40,323 nt of DNA from Streptococcus constellatus (GTDB taxonomy: Bacteria > Bacillota > Bacilli > Lactobacillales > Streptococcaceae), in the NCBI RefSeq assembly GCF_902167705.1, contig NZ_CABHMZ010000005.1, forward strand, positions 1-40,323, written 5' to 3'. The translations under genes and the position numbers were made by a program. A model generated the notes under the pieces. It made no database searches. It was not told the origin of the DNA and saw only the letters and a list, made by a program, of their open reading frames with translations. Each line of letters opens with the position of its first letter. Position 1 is the stretch's first letter. Positions 17,891 to 25,879 of this stretch are shown one piece after another.

Positions 17891-18364
17891 ATGGCATACA
17901 GAGTTAAGGCGTACACGCTTCGGGAGGAATCCACGGAAAGCGGCACAAGGTATTTTATCAGCTTTAAGGACGGGCAGGGCAAATCCCACGAGTTGGAAGT
18001 GTCGGAACAGTTCTTTATGGAGTTTCGGCAGATGGAACGCAGGAACAGGAATCTCCTCCAATGGGACGAGCGGCACAGGGAGTTTTCGGAAGTATGGGAC
18101 GAAACGCTGAACAGGCGGGCGTTGAAGCTGCCTAAGAGCATAGAGGAACAAATGATTGAGGCAGAACGGGCAGAACTGCTCTGTAAGGCGGTTGACGGAC
18201 TGCCAGAGATACAAAGGCGGCGTTTCCTGCTCTACTACGAGTATGAGTTCAATTTTTACCAAATCGCCGCTATGGAGCATTGCACCGCTTCGGCAATACA
18301 GAAATCTGTTGCGATTGCAAAGGAGAAAGTAAAGGCGGAAATGAGGAAGTATCTCCAACCGTGA
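17891..18364 (+). CDS. Sigma-70-like / HTH regulator 3
   Basis: A 157-residue protein; ATG 17891 is set by GCAGGAGG, although the frame is open further upstream. The N-terminus reads MAYRVKAYTLREESTES, and the C-terminus is a sigma region 4-like helix-turn-helix (GLPEIQRRRFLLYYEYEFNFYQIA then TASAIQKSVAIAKEKVK). It is the third member of the series. The three proteins are not close copies of one another, so this is not a simple tandem duplication. Confidence 0.75.
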   Translation: MAYRVKAYTLREESTESGTRYFISFKDGQGKSHELEVSEQFFMEFRQMERRNRNLLQWDERHREFSEVWDETLNRRALKLPKSIEEQMIEAERAELLCKAVDGLPEIQRRRFLLYYEYEFNFYQIAAMEHCTASAIQKSVAIAKEKVKAEMRKYLQP

Positions 18365-18423
18365 CCGACACCGCCCGAAAAAGAAATCTGTTTTTTATTT
18401 GTGTGGGATTGGCGGCATTACAT

Positions 18424-18460
18424 ACTCTCACTTTTTCTTCGTGGGAGTAAATCTATTTTT
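18424..18460 (+). terminator. Terminator/attenuator before the RepA-type operon
   Basis: ACTCTCAC (18424-18431) pairs with GTGGGAGT (18441-18448) with one wobble; TATTTTT follows. The ribosome site AAGGAGG of the next reading frame begins immediately at 18461. Confidence 0.7.
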
Positions 18461-18476
18461 AAGGAGGTCAACGCCT

Positions 18477-18563
18477 ATGTGCAACGAAAACAAAAACACC
18501 GCCCGAAAGGAGGAAAGCCATGCAGAAGTTACAGACAGTCAACGCCGAAACGCTCCTTTATGA
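18477..18563 (+). CDS. Possible 28-codon leader reading frame
   Basis: MCNENKNTARKEESHAEVTD and so on, with a strong AAGGAGG 9 bp upstream. It overlaps the start of the RepA-type ATPase gene in another frame and contains that gene's ribosome site. It may couple or control translation of the ATPase. The peptide itself has no recognisable feature. Confidence 0.4.
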   Translation: MCNENKNTARKEESHAEVTDSQRRNAPL

Positions 18564-19551
18564 ACCGCTTGAGAAGCCGTCCTTTGTGGTGGACAGCCTT
18601 ATCCCCACAGGCTTGTCGCTGTTCTGCGGCTCACAGAAGATAGGAAAGAGCTGGCTCATGCTGAAGCTATGTTTATGCGTGTCGCAGGGACTTCCCTTGT
18701 GGGATATGCCGACAATGGAGGGCGACGTGCTTTACCTCTGCCTTGAGGACACGTTCTGCCGTATACAGGACAGGCTGTTCCGATTGACGAACGAAGCGAG
18801 CAGGCGGCTTCACTTTGCCGTGGCAAGCTGCAAGCTGTCAGACGGTCTTATCGTGCAGCTTGAAGATTATCTGAAAGATTACCCAAACAGCAGGCTTATT
18901 GTCATTGACACTTTGCAGAAAGTCCGTACAGCTTCAAAAGACAATGCCTACGCAAGCGACTATGGGGACATCTCACTAATCAAAGACTTTGCCGACAGGC
19001 ATTCATTGGCGGTCATTGTCGTACACCACATCCGAAAGCAGAATGACAGCGATGTGTTCAACAAGGTGTCTGGGACGACAGGCTTAACGGGGAGTGCGGA
19101 CGCTACCTTTGTTCTGGAAAAGGAGAAACGGGCATCCGACACCGCCAAGCTGTATGTGACGGGCAGGGACACGCCCTATCAGGAATACACGCTGCGTTTC
19201 CGTGATTGCAGTTGGGAACTTGTGGAGAGAAAAACGCAGGAGCAGCTTGCGAAAGAAACGATACCAGACGTCCTTTTTCGGTTGGTGGATTTTATGAGGG
19301 ATAAGGAAGAATGGGCAGGCACGGCAACGGAGCTGTTAGCCGCTATGAGGGAAACGGAAACCATACCCACGGTGATTACGAAATGGCTCAATGAATACCG
19401 CACCACATTTTTAAATGAGAACCATATCGTTTATCAGTACAGCCGCAAAAAACACGGCAGGCAGATTTCGCTTGCAAAGCGGGCGGGTGACAGCGGTGAC
19501 GGTGGTGACAGCGATATTGGGATACCCCCTGTTACTGTCATTGACGCTTAA
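18520..19551 (+). CDS. RepA-type AAA ATPase (AAA_25)
   Basis: A 343-residue RecA-like ATPase of the RepA helicase group. Walker A is FCGSQKIGKSW (about residues 35-45), Walker B is RLIVIDTLQKV (about 125-136), and VIVVHHIRKQ follows (about 165-175). It is only distantly like the ATPase of transposon A. The ATG has AAAGGAGGAAAGCC upstream. The last about 20 codons (AGDSGDGGDSDIGIPP) coincide with the first copy of a DNA repeat family (19485-19530), so the protein's tail is partly dictated by repeat DNA. It is probably involved in replication or maintenance of the excised circle. Confidence 0.8.
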   Translation: MQKLQTVNAETLLYEPLEKPSFVVDSLIPTGLSLFCGSQKIGKSWLMLKLCLCVSQGLPLWDMPTMEGDVLYLCLEDTFCRIQDRLFRLTNEASRRLHFAVASCKLSDGLIVQLEDYLKDYPNSRLIVIDTLQKVRTASKDNAYASDYGDISLIKDFADRHSLAVIVVHHIRKQNDSDVFNKVSGTTGLTGSADATFVLEKEKRASDTAKLYVTGRDTPYQEYTLRFRDCSWELVERKTQEQLAKETIPDVLFRLVDFMRDKEEWAGTATELLAAMRETETIPTVITKWLNEYRTTFLNENHIVYQYSRKKHGRQISLAKRAGDSGDGGDSDIGIPPVTVIDA

Positions 19552-20026
19552 AGCCGTGTAAAGCTGGCGACTCTGCCCTGCGGGTGACAGCGGTGACGGC
19601 GGTGACAGTGATTTTAGGATACCCTGCCGCTGTCATCCCTGCGGGAGAACACCCCGTAAACGCAAAGTGCAGGCGTAGGATTTACCCGCCCTTTTCGGCG
19701 TGTAAAACCACCCCTGCGGTCAGAAAAATCCTTCCGATTTTTCCGACTGCGTTTACAGGGTGTAACACACTACACTTTGCCCTGCAAAGTCGTGTGCCAG
19801 ACGTTCCCTCTGGACTCCCTTATGGCAGGTCTTACGCCCTGCTTATCCTACGCTCCACGCTTCGGATAAAAGAATGGCAGCATGACGGTGACGGCTCTTG
19901 CGAGGGGGTATTCCAAAAACACCGTCATCATCGACATGACCGTCATGCAGGGAATAAGGGTGACAGTTGAGGCAGTCGGTAGGGGGTATCCCAAAACTGC
20001 TGTCACCGCCGTCACCGCTGTCACCC
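19485..20026 (+). repeat. GTGAC-rich repeat family between rep and mob
   Basis: Two direct copies (19485-19530, 19582-19626), one inverted copy (19981-20026) and one degenerate inverted copy (about 19901-19950) share GGGTGACAGCGGTGACGG and a tail like GATACCCCCT. Each good copy holds three GGTGAC units 9 bp apart. Nested in the region are a 10-bp inverted repeat GCATGACGGT (19880-19889 with 19939-19948) and a 14-bp inverted repeat with one mismatch (19651-19664 with 19748-19761). From 19552 to 20067 I see no convincing gene. The likely roles are replication-origin iterons or relaxosome sites. Confidence 0.8.
19761..19790 (-). other. Candidate MobV-type oriT of transposon B
   Basis: On the minus strand: hairpin ACTTTGC-AGG-GCAAAGT followed by GTAGTGTGTTACAC. 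This copies the architecture of the pMV158 origin, including TAGTG/TGTTA around the nick. It lies about 280 bp upstream of the MobV gene but is oriented against it. Confidence 0.65.
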
Positions 20027-20067
20027 AAAGGGCAGTTTACCCGCCGAAGAAAGGAAGATGATGAATT

Positions 20068-21033
20068 ATGCCCTATGCAATCCTGCGTTTCCAGAAACGC
20101 AAAGCGGGCGGCGTTGCGGCTTGCGAACGCCACAACGAGCGTAAAAAAGAAGCCTATAAAAGCAATCCAGATATAGATATGGAACGCTCGAAAGATAACT
20201 ACCATCTTGTGAATCCGCCGAGGTACACCTACAAGAAAGAGATTAACCGCATGGTAGCCGAAGCAGGGTGCAGGACGAGGAAAGATAGCGTGATGATGGT
20301 GGAAACGCTTATCACGGCTTCGCCAGAATTTATGAACAGCCTGCCGCCCAAAGAACAGAAAGCGTATTTTACGATGGCTCTGGATTTCATTTCAGAGCGT
20401 GTCGGGGAGAAAAATATCCTCTCCGCAGTCGTCCACATGGACGAGAGAACGCCGCATATGCACCTCTGTTTTGTGCCGATTACACCAGACAATAAGCTGT
20501 CTGCCAAAACAATTTTAGGCAATCAAAAGAGCCTGTCCGAATGGCAGACCGCCTACCATGAGCGGATGTCCTCACGGTGGAATCAGCTTGAAAGAGGTCA
20601 GTCCTCAATGGAAACGAAGCGGAAACATGTCCCCACATGGCTCTATAAGTTGGGCGGCAGGCTTGATAAACAGTATGAGGAAATTGTGTCTGCACTGTCC
20701 GACATCAACGCCTTTAATGCAGGGAAGAAGCGTGACAAGGCTCTGGAACTGATTGCGGCATGGCTCCCAGACGTGGAGAAATTCTCAAAGGAAATCAGTA
20801 AGCAGAGTGCCTATATCAATAGCCTAAAGGAGCAAATCGGGCAGGAATCAGACTATGCGGGGCGTATGCGTGATGAAAAGTATGAGCAGGAACTAAAGGT
20901 GCAGAAAGCGAACCAGAAGATATTTGAGTTGCAGAGAACCAACGAGCAGATGGGGCGGCTGCTCTCAAAGATACCGCCCGAAGTGTTGGAAGAATTGCAG
21001 AAAAACCATAAAAGCAGAGCGAAAGAAAGGTAG
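20068..21033 (+). CDS. mob: MobV (Pre/Mob) relaxase
   Basis: Mobilization relaxase of 321 residues. The N-terminus MPYAILRFQKRKAGGVAACERHNER is typical of the family, and the metal site HMDERTPHMHLCFVP (near residue 128) matches the HxDE...PHxH signature. The C-terminal part is a long coiled coil (about 220-310). It differs from the MobV of transposon A and is intact, so transposon B is probably mobilizable by a helper element. GAAAGGAAG lies about 10 bp upstream of the start. The ParB-like gene follows 8 bp downstream. Confidence 0.87.
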   Translation: MPYAILRFQKRKAGGVAACERHNERKKEAYKSNPDIDMERSKDNYHLVNPPRYTYKKEINRMVAEAGCRTRKDSVMMVETLITASPEFMNSLPPKEQKAYFTMALDFISERVGEKNILSAVVHMDERTPHMHLCFVPITPDNKLSAKTILGNQKSLSEWQTAYHERMSSRWNQLERGQSSMETKRKHVPTWLYKLGGRLDKQYEEIVSALSDINAFNAGKKRDKALELIAAWLPDVEKFSKEISKQSAYINSLKEQIGQESDYAGRMRDEKYEQELKVQKANQKIFELQRTNEQMGRLLSKIPPEVLEELQKNHKSRAKER

Positions 21034-21041
21034 ATATGTGA

Positions 21042-21896
21042 ATGAAGAAACAGGATTTTAAGGTGTTAAAGACCAAAGACTTGTACCCGTTTCCCGACAA
21101 TCCGTTTCATGTGGCAGAGGATGAAACGCTGTCAGAATTAGCGGAAAGCATCAAGGAATTTGGCATTGTCACGCCGATAATCACACGCCCGAAAGAGGAC
21201 GGGAACGGCTATGAAGTGATTGCAGGGCAGCGGCGTGTCCGTGCGTCTGAACTTGCAGGGATAAATACCGTGCCTGCGTTTGTCCTGCCCTTAGACCGTG
21301 ACCGAGCCATCATCACCCTTGTAGACAGTAATTTACAGCGTGAGAATATCCTGCCATCAGAGCGGGCGTTTGCCTACAAGATGAAATCCGAAGCCATGAA
21401 GCGGCAGGGTTTCCGCACAGACTTAACCTCGTCACAAGTTGTGACGAAGTTGCGGACGGACGACAAGGTGGCACAGGGCTTCGGCGTAGGCAGGATGACC
21501 GTACAAAGATTTATCCGTTTGACGGAACTGATACCGCCGATTTTGCGGATGGTGGACGAGGGGAAAATCGCCCTCACGCCTGCGGTGGAACTGTCCTTTT
21601 TGAAGAAAGACGAGCAGGAAAACCTCTTTGCCACGATGGAGAGCGAAGAAGCAACGCCCTCACTCTCACAGGCACAGCGGATGAAAAGCCTAAGCCAGAG
21701 CGGGCGGCTTGACATGGATACGATATTTGCAATTATGACGGAGGAAAAGGGAAACCAGAAAGAAACCTTGAAAATCAACACAAGCAAGCTGAAAAAGTAT
21801 TTTCCGAAGAACACAACGCCGAAGCAGATGGAGGAAACCATCATTAAACTTTTGGAGCGTGAATTGCAGAGGAAACGGGGCAGGGACAGCCGCTAA
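21042..21896 (+). CDS. ParB/Spo0J-like nuclease-domain protein
   Basis: A 284-residue ParB-family protein. The ParB/Srx N-terminal domain is clear (LYPFPDNPFHVAEDETLSEL near residue 13, VIAGQRRVRASELAG near 60, and a DSNLQREN motif near 98). A helix-turn-helix follows (GFGVGRMTVQRFIRLTELI, about 145-165). No ParA partner is present. In transposons of this type it lies in the mobilization/rep operon and may help maintain or regulate the element. Its start is 8 bp after the relaxase stop, suggesting one transcript. Confidence 0.83.
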   Translation: MKKQDFKVLKTKDLYPFPDNPFHVAEDETLSELAESIKEFGIVTPIITRPKEDGNGYEVIAGQRRVRASELAGINTVPAFVLPLDRDRAIITLVDSNLQRENILPSERAFAYKMKSEAMKRQGFRTDLTSSQVVTKLRTDDKVAQGFGVGRMTVQRFIRLTELIPPILRMVDEGKIALTPAVELSFLKKDEQENLFATMESEEATPSLSQAQRMKSLSQSGRLDMDTIFAIMTEEKGNQKETLKINTSKLKKYFPKNTTPKQMEETIIKLLERELQRKRGRDSR

Positions 21897-21941
21897 TCTT
21901 CTCTTTTCGGGAGGTAAATGCAGAAAATTGAGGTATGAAGA

Positions 21942-22172
21942 ATGAAAGAAATCCAGTATGAGATTGTAAAGGAAATCGCCGTATTGTCTAAGGGCGACAG
22001 CGGCTACACAAAAGAAATCAATCTTATCTCATGGAACGGAAGAGAGCCGAAATATGACATCCGCAGCTTTTCCCCGAACCGTGAGAAGTGCGGAAAGGGT
22101 ATCACGTTGAACGCTGATGAAGCAGCAGCACTCCTTGAAGCATTACAGAAAGAAGTAAACAGCGGGGATTGA
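21942..22172 (+). CDS. PC4/YdbC-like single-stranded DNA-binding protein
   Basis: A 76-residue protein reading IVKEIAVLSKGDSGYTKEINLISWNGREPKYDIRSFSP and then KCGKGITL, which matches the YdbC/PC4 family. Known members bind single-stranded DNA as dimers. GAGGTA lies upstream. It follows the ParB-like gene closely and could act on the single strand during transfer or replication; that role is inference. Confidence 0.75.
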   Translation: MKEIQYEIVKEIAVLSKGDSGYTKEINLISWNGREPKYDIRSFSPNREKCGKGITLNADEAAALLEALQKEVNSGD

Positions 22173-22242
22173 TGGTATCTGATTGACAGGGCGGGGCGTT
22201 TCCAGACGTTCTCCTGCCCTGTCTGGAAAGGAAGATTTAAGT

Positions 22243-22434
22243 ATGGGCGAGGATAAGAAAGCAGATAAAAAGAGAAAGCGTATCGTGCCGAAAGCACCAG
22301 TTCAGATGATAATCAGCCGTGAATATGTCGGCACGCAGACAGTCACAGAAGCGTTTATCCCGATTATTTCCGAGGATATTCGGAAGAAGATTGCCGAGGG
22401 CGACACCTTCGACAATGAGGGGCTGTCCGCTTAG
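22243..22434 (+). CDS. Conserved-looking 63-residue protein, function unknown
   Basis: MGEDKKADKKRKRIVPKAP is a highly basic start, followed by QMIISREYVGTQTVTEAFIPII and an acidic tail. GGAAAGGAAG precedes the ATG. It lies between the PC4-like gene and the recombinase, the place taken by small accessory genes in related transposons. I do not recognise a domain. An upstream inverted repeat (CCAGAC near 22202, GTCTGG near 22221) may form a hairpin before it. Confidence 0.6.
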   Translation: MGEDKKADKKRKRIVPKAPVQMIISREYVGTQTVTEAFIPIISEDIRKKIAEGDTFDNEGLSA

Positions 22435-22488
22435 AATGTACGCAATGGAACATGAAAACAGATAGGACAGATATGGAGGTTTTACAGT

Positions 22489-24351
22489 ATGGCAGGAATA
22501 AGAATGGAGAACAAGATTTATGAAGTCGGCATGTACTGCCGCTTGTCAAAAGACGATGGCACGGATAACGAGAGTGCGAGCATTGCGACACAGAAATCCA
22601 TCCTCACGGATTATGTGAAAAAGCAGGGATGGCACTTAGCAAAAACGTATGTGGACGACGGTTACTCTGGTACAAATTTCCAAAGACCAAGTTTCCAGAA
22701 CATGATTAAGGACATTGAAAGCGGTCTGATAAACTGCGTTATCACGAAAGATTTATCTCGTCTGGGGAGGAACTATCTTGATTGCGGACTGTATCTGGAA
22801 GTGTTTTTCCCAGAGCATAATGTGAGGTATATAGCGGTCAATGACGGCGTGGACACGCTCAATAAATCCGCTATGGACATCACGCCTTTCCGCAACATCC
22901 TAAACGAAATGTATTCCGCCGATGTGTCGGTCAAGATAAAATCGGCGTACCGAGCGAGGTTTCAGCAGGGGAAATTCATGGGGACGACAGCACCATACGG
23001 TTACGTCAAAGACCCCGCCGACCACAACCATCTGCTGATAGATGACAAAGTTGCCCATGTGGTAAGGGAAATATTTGACCTTGCGTTAGCGGGCAACGGA
23101 ATCGCCAAAATCCGCAAGCACATCAACAAACAGCATATCTTACGCCCCGCCGCTTATGCGGCGGAGCAGGGGGCAACAGGCTATGAGAGGTATTTTGAGG
23201 AGAATGAGGAGAACCGTTATATTTGGAGCGAGAACAGCGTAAGGGGCATTTTAAGAAGCCCGATATATGCGGGAAACCTTGCAGGCTACAAGCGGATTGC
23301 CGCCAACATGAAAAGCAAGAAACGCCCCTCTAAGCTGCCCGAAGAATGGGAAGTGATACCAGACACCCATGAGGGGATAGTCACGCAGGAGGAATTTGAT
23401 ACCGTACAGCAGCTTATTACAAGCCGCAGATTACCAGAAAACAAGGGCGGCTTTGAGAACATCTTTGCAGGCGTTATTAAGTGTGCGGACTGCGGCTATG
23501 CGATGCGGGCTATGAGTGCCAACAGGAGGAAACGCCCCGACATCATCGACTGCGTACAATATTCCTGCAATAATTATGGCAGATACGGTAATATCATGTG
23601 TACCGCACACAGCATTGAAGCGAGGGACTTGTTCAACGCTGTCCTCACCGACATCAACCGATTTGCGGATATGGCAGTCAATGATGAAAAGGCAGTGAGG
23701 GCGATTGAAAAGCGGCTCACGGAAACAGACCAGAGCAAGGCAAAGGCACTGGAAAAGGAGCAAAGAAAACTGAACAAACGCCTTGCAGAACTGGACAGGC
23801 TGTTTTCCTCACTCTATGAAGATAAGGTGATGGAGCGTATTACCGAGCGGAATTTTGAGATGATGTCGGGAAAATACCAGAAAGAACAGCTTGAAATTGA
23901 AGCAAGGCTGAAAGAGGTAACGGAAACGCTCAGCGACAGCTATGAGAAGACGCAGGGTGTCCGTGATTTCCTCTCCCTAATCCGCAACTATCAAGGCATT
24001 AAGGAACTGGACGCAACCATCATAAACGCACTTATAGACAAGATACTTGTTTCGGAACGTGAGAAACTTACAGACGGAATGGTGCGGCAGGAAATCAAGA
24101 TTTATTATAAATTCATCGGCTTTGTCGGTGAATTACATATCACACCGACAAAGCGGTGGACTGCGTTAAAGCCTAAGAATTGTACGGTGTGCGGTGTTGA
24201 ATATGTTCCCCGCTCTGGCATATCGAAGTATTGTCCTGCTTGTGCCAAGAAGATACAGAGGGAGAAATCAAACGAGAGCAAACGCAGGAGCAGGGAGCGA
24301 AACAGACAGGCATGTATTGAACTGTCCGCAAAAAATGACCGACTGACTTAG
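22489..24351 (+). CDS. tndX: Large serine recombinase, TndX type
   Basis: A 620-residue recombinase that should excise and integrate transposon B. The resolvase domain has the catalytic serine in MYCRLSKDD (about residue 20) and TKDLSRLGRNYL (about 86-97). The recombinase domain runs to about 300, with a zinc ribbon CADCGYAMRA (about 334-343), a coiled coil (about 400-490) and a final CTVCGVEYVP...YCPACAKK finger. GGAGGTTTTACAGT sets the start; the second ATG at 22504 is possible. It lacks the longer double-finger tail of the transposon A enzyme. The gene runs to the very end of the transposon, and its TAG stop (24349-24351) is made of helicase DNA beyond the GA. Confidence 0.92.
   Translation: MAGIRMENKIYEVGMYCRLSKDDGTDNESASIATQKSILTDYVKKQGWHLAKTYVDDGYSGTNFQRPSFQNMIKDIESGLINCVITKDLSRLGRNYLDCGLYLEVFFPEHNVRYIAVNDGVDTLNKSAMDITPFRNILNEMYSADVSVKIKSAYRARFQQGKFMGTTAPYGYVKDPADHNHLLIDDKVAHVVREIFDLALAGNGIAKIRKHINKQHILRPAAYAAEQGATGYERYFEENEENRYIWSENSVRGILRSPIYAGNLAGYKRIAANMKSKKRPSKLPEEWEVIPDTHEGIVTQEEFDTVQQLITSRRLPENKGGFENIFAGVIKCADCGYAMRAMSANRRKRPDIIDCVQYSCNNYGRYGNIMCTAHSIEARDLFNAVLTDINRFADMAVNDEKAVRAIEKRLTETDQSKAKALEKEQRKLNKRLAELDRLFSSLYEDKVMERITERNFEMMSGKYQKEQLEIEARLKEVTETLSDSYEKTQGVRDFLSLIRNYQGIKELDATIINALIDKILVSEREKLTDGMVRQEIKIYYKFIGFVGELHITPTKRWTALKPKNCTVCGVEYVPRSGISKYCPACAKKIQREKSNESKRRSRERNRQACIELSAKNDRLT
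24323..24333 (-). repeat. Terminal inverted repeat, right, of transposon B
   Basis: TGTCCGCAAAA on the plus strand, 11 bp inside the right GA. It is the perfect inverted partner of 13357-13367 and lies within the last codons of the recombinase gene. Confidence 0.8.
24345..24346 (+). other. Right attachment site (GA crossover) of transposon B
   Basis: GA in GACTGACTTAGAG. The second GA is chosen because only it restores PADLEQRAGR when joined to 13345. Confidence 0.87.
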
Positions 24352-25838
24352 AGCAAAGAGCAGGTAGAATTGTAAGACAGGGAAACGAAAATGAGAAAGT
24401 AAATATTTATCGTTATGTTACAGAGAATACCTTTGATGCGTACCTTTGGCAGACGATCGAAAATAAGCAAAAGTTTATTTCTCAGATTATGACCAGCAAG
24501 ACACCTGTTCGTGTGGCGGAAGATGTAGACGAAAGCTCCCTTAACTATGCAGAGATTAAAGCACTTGCAACGGGTGATCCGAAGATTAAAGAGAAGATGG
24601 ACTTGGATAACGAGGTTACGAAACTTGAAATGCTTGAAGCGAACTACAAGTCCAACCGTTACAGATTAGAGGATAAGGTGGCGAAAAATTATCCTGAAGA
24701 AATCGCAAGAACGGAAAAACTAATTGAAGCTGTTAAGAAAGATATAGCAAGTGTAGAGCCTAAAGCGGAAGGTGAGGAAAAGTTTACTTCCATTACCATT
24801 GCGGGAGAAAAGATTACCGATAAGAAATTAGCCGGAGAAAGACTGCTTGAAGCTATTTCAAAGGTTAAAATCAATGAAAGCAAGGTTATAGGCAAGTATA
24901 GAAATATGGATTTAGAGGTAAGCTATAACTTCTTTACCAATGAACATAACTTTAGCCTAAACGGTGCTGCAAAGCATTCAGGAGAGCTTGGAACAAGTGC
25001 GGACGGTAACATTACAAGACTTGATAACGCTCTTGAGAAAATGCCTGAGAAATTAAACAGGCTTGAAGAAAAACTTATCAGCACAAAGGAACAACTGGAA
25101 AATGCCAAAGAAGAATTAAAAAAGCCTTTTGAAAAAGCAGATGAGCTAAAAACTAAGGTATTAAGACTTGCAGAACTGAATAAGCTCCTCGATATGGGAG
25201 AAGTGGAAGAAAAGAGAAATGATAATCCGCTTGTAGAAGATGTAAAAAGGGCAATCATCGACTTCTGCAACAGAGAGTACGAAGAAAATCATAGCTATGA
25301 TGAATTTAATACCTTGTATCCTGATTTGAAGCATATCGGCATCGCCTATACCAATACACCAGATGAAAGGCATGGTATTCAGTATGAGCTTGATTTAGAG
25401 GAGAAAACTTGGACGCAGTACATTGATGATACTCCTATCAAAACGGAGAGCTTTGATTACGAGAATAAAGGAGAAAATGAAGCTCTAAGGAATATGAAAA
25501 ATGAAATAGAAATGTCCTCTTTTAACGATTTAGTTTATGTTGATTCCGAAGATTTAAGAGTAGCAACGGGACTTGATATTGATGATGAAGGAAACTTCTA
25601 TGATCCACTTTCTAAAGACTTAGATAATGATGGTATTCCGGATAGATATGACAATGACTTTAAGGACAGTGATTATTTTGAGTCAACTTATGATGTGGAG
25701 GACAATCTTCATAGTAAAGAAGAAATCGCACAAAAATCAGAGGATAAGCCATCTATTTTAGGACAGATAAAAGCTTATCAAAATGAAAGTAAAACAGAAG
25801 AAAAGCAAAAAACAAAAGAACCAGATATTTTGAGATAA
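24345..25838 (+). pseudogene. Methylase/SNF2 helicase giant gene, segment 3 (3' end)
   Basis: Open frame from the transposon B junction to the natural stop. It begins with helicase motif VI (DLEQRAGRIVRQGNENEKVNIYRY), then NTFDAYLWQTIENKQKFI, a charged coiled-coil region, and a tail repeat-like PSILGQIKAYQNESK that resembles the end of the following SSB-like protein (SVLGAIKKYQAEDK). The ATG at 24489 is internal. With segments 1 and 2 it gives roughly 2,170 codons of the C-terminal part of the protein. It is undamaged here, so decay is confined to segment 1 and the two insertions. Confidence 0.9.
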
Positions 25839-25879
25839 TGGGAGGGCAACCTCCCTTTTGCCATGAAAGGAGAAAAAAC

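Larger units (their letters stand above)
13344..24346 (+). mobile_element. Transposon B, TndX-type, carrying tet(O), Rep, MobV and ParB genes
   Basis: About 11.0 kb inserted in the same helicase gene. GA flanks both ends (13344-13345, 24345-24346), and excision gives PADLEQRAGR, a perfect helicase motif VI context. Inside the ends, TTTTGCGGACA (13357-13367) and its inverted copy TGTCCGCAAAA (24323-24333) lie at the same 11-bp offset from the GA, which confirms the boundaries independently. The recombinase gene is at the right end. The tet(O) block is AT-rich while 16.8-24.3 kb is visibly GC-richer, so the element is a mosaic. Confidence 0.92.

Noticed and set aside
17513..18358. 281-codon minus-strand frame opposite regulators 2 and 3
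   Set aside because: It is antisense to two good genes with their own ribosome sites, and its composition is atypical; it arises from GC-rich codons.
19584..19970. 128-codon open frame in the repeat region
   Set aside because: Its start (TAVTAVTV) is just translated GTGAC repeat; there is no ribosome site and the span covers the oriT-like structure.
19485..20026. CRISPR array
   Set aside because: The repeats occur in both orientations at uneven distances without uniform spacers, and no cas genes are present anywhere in the window.
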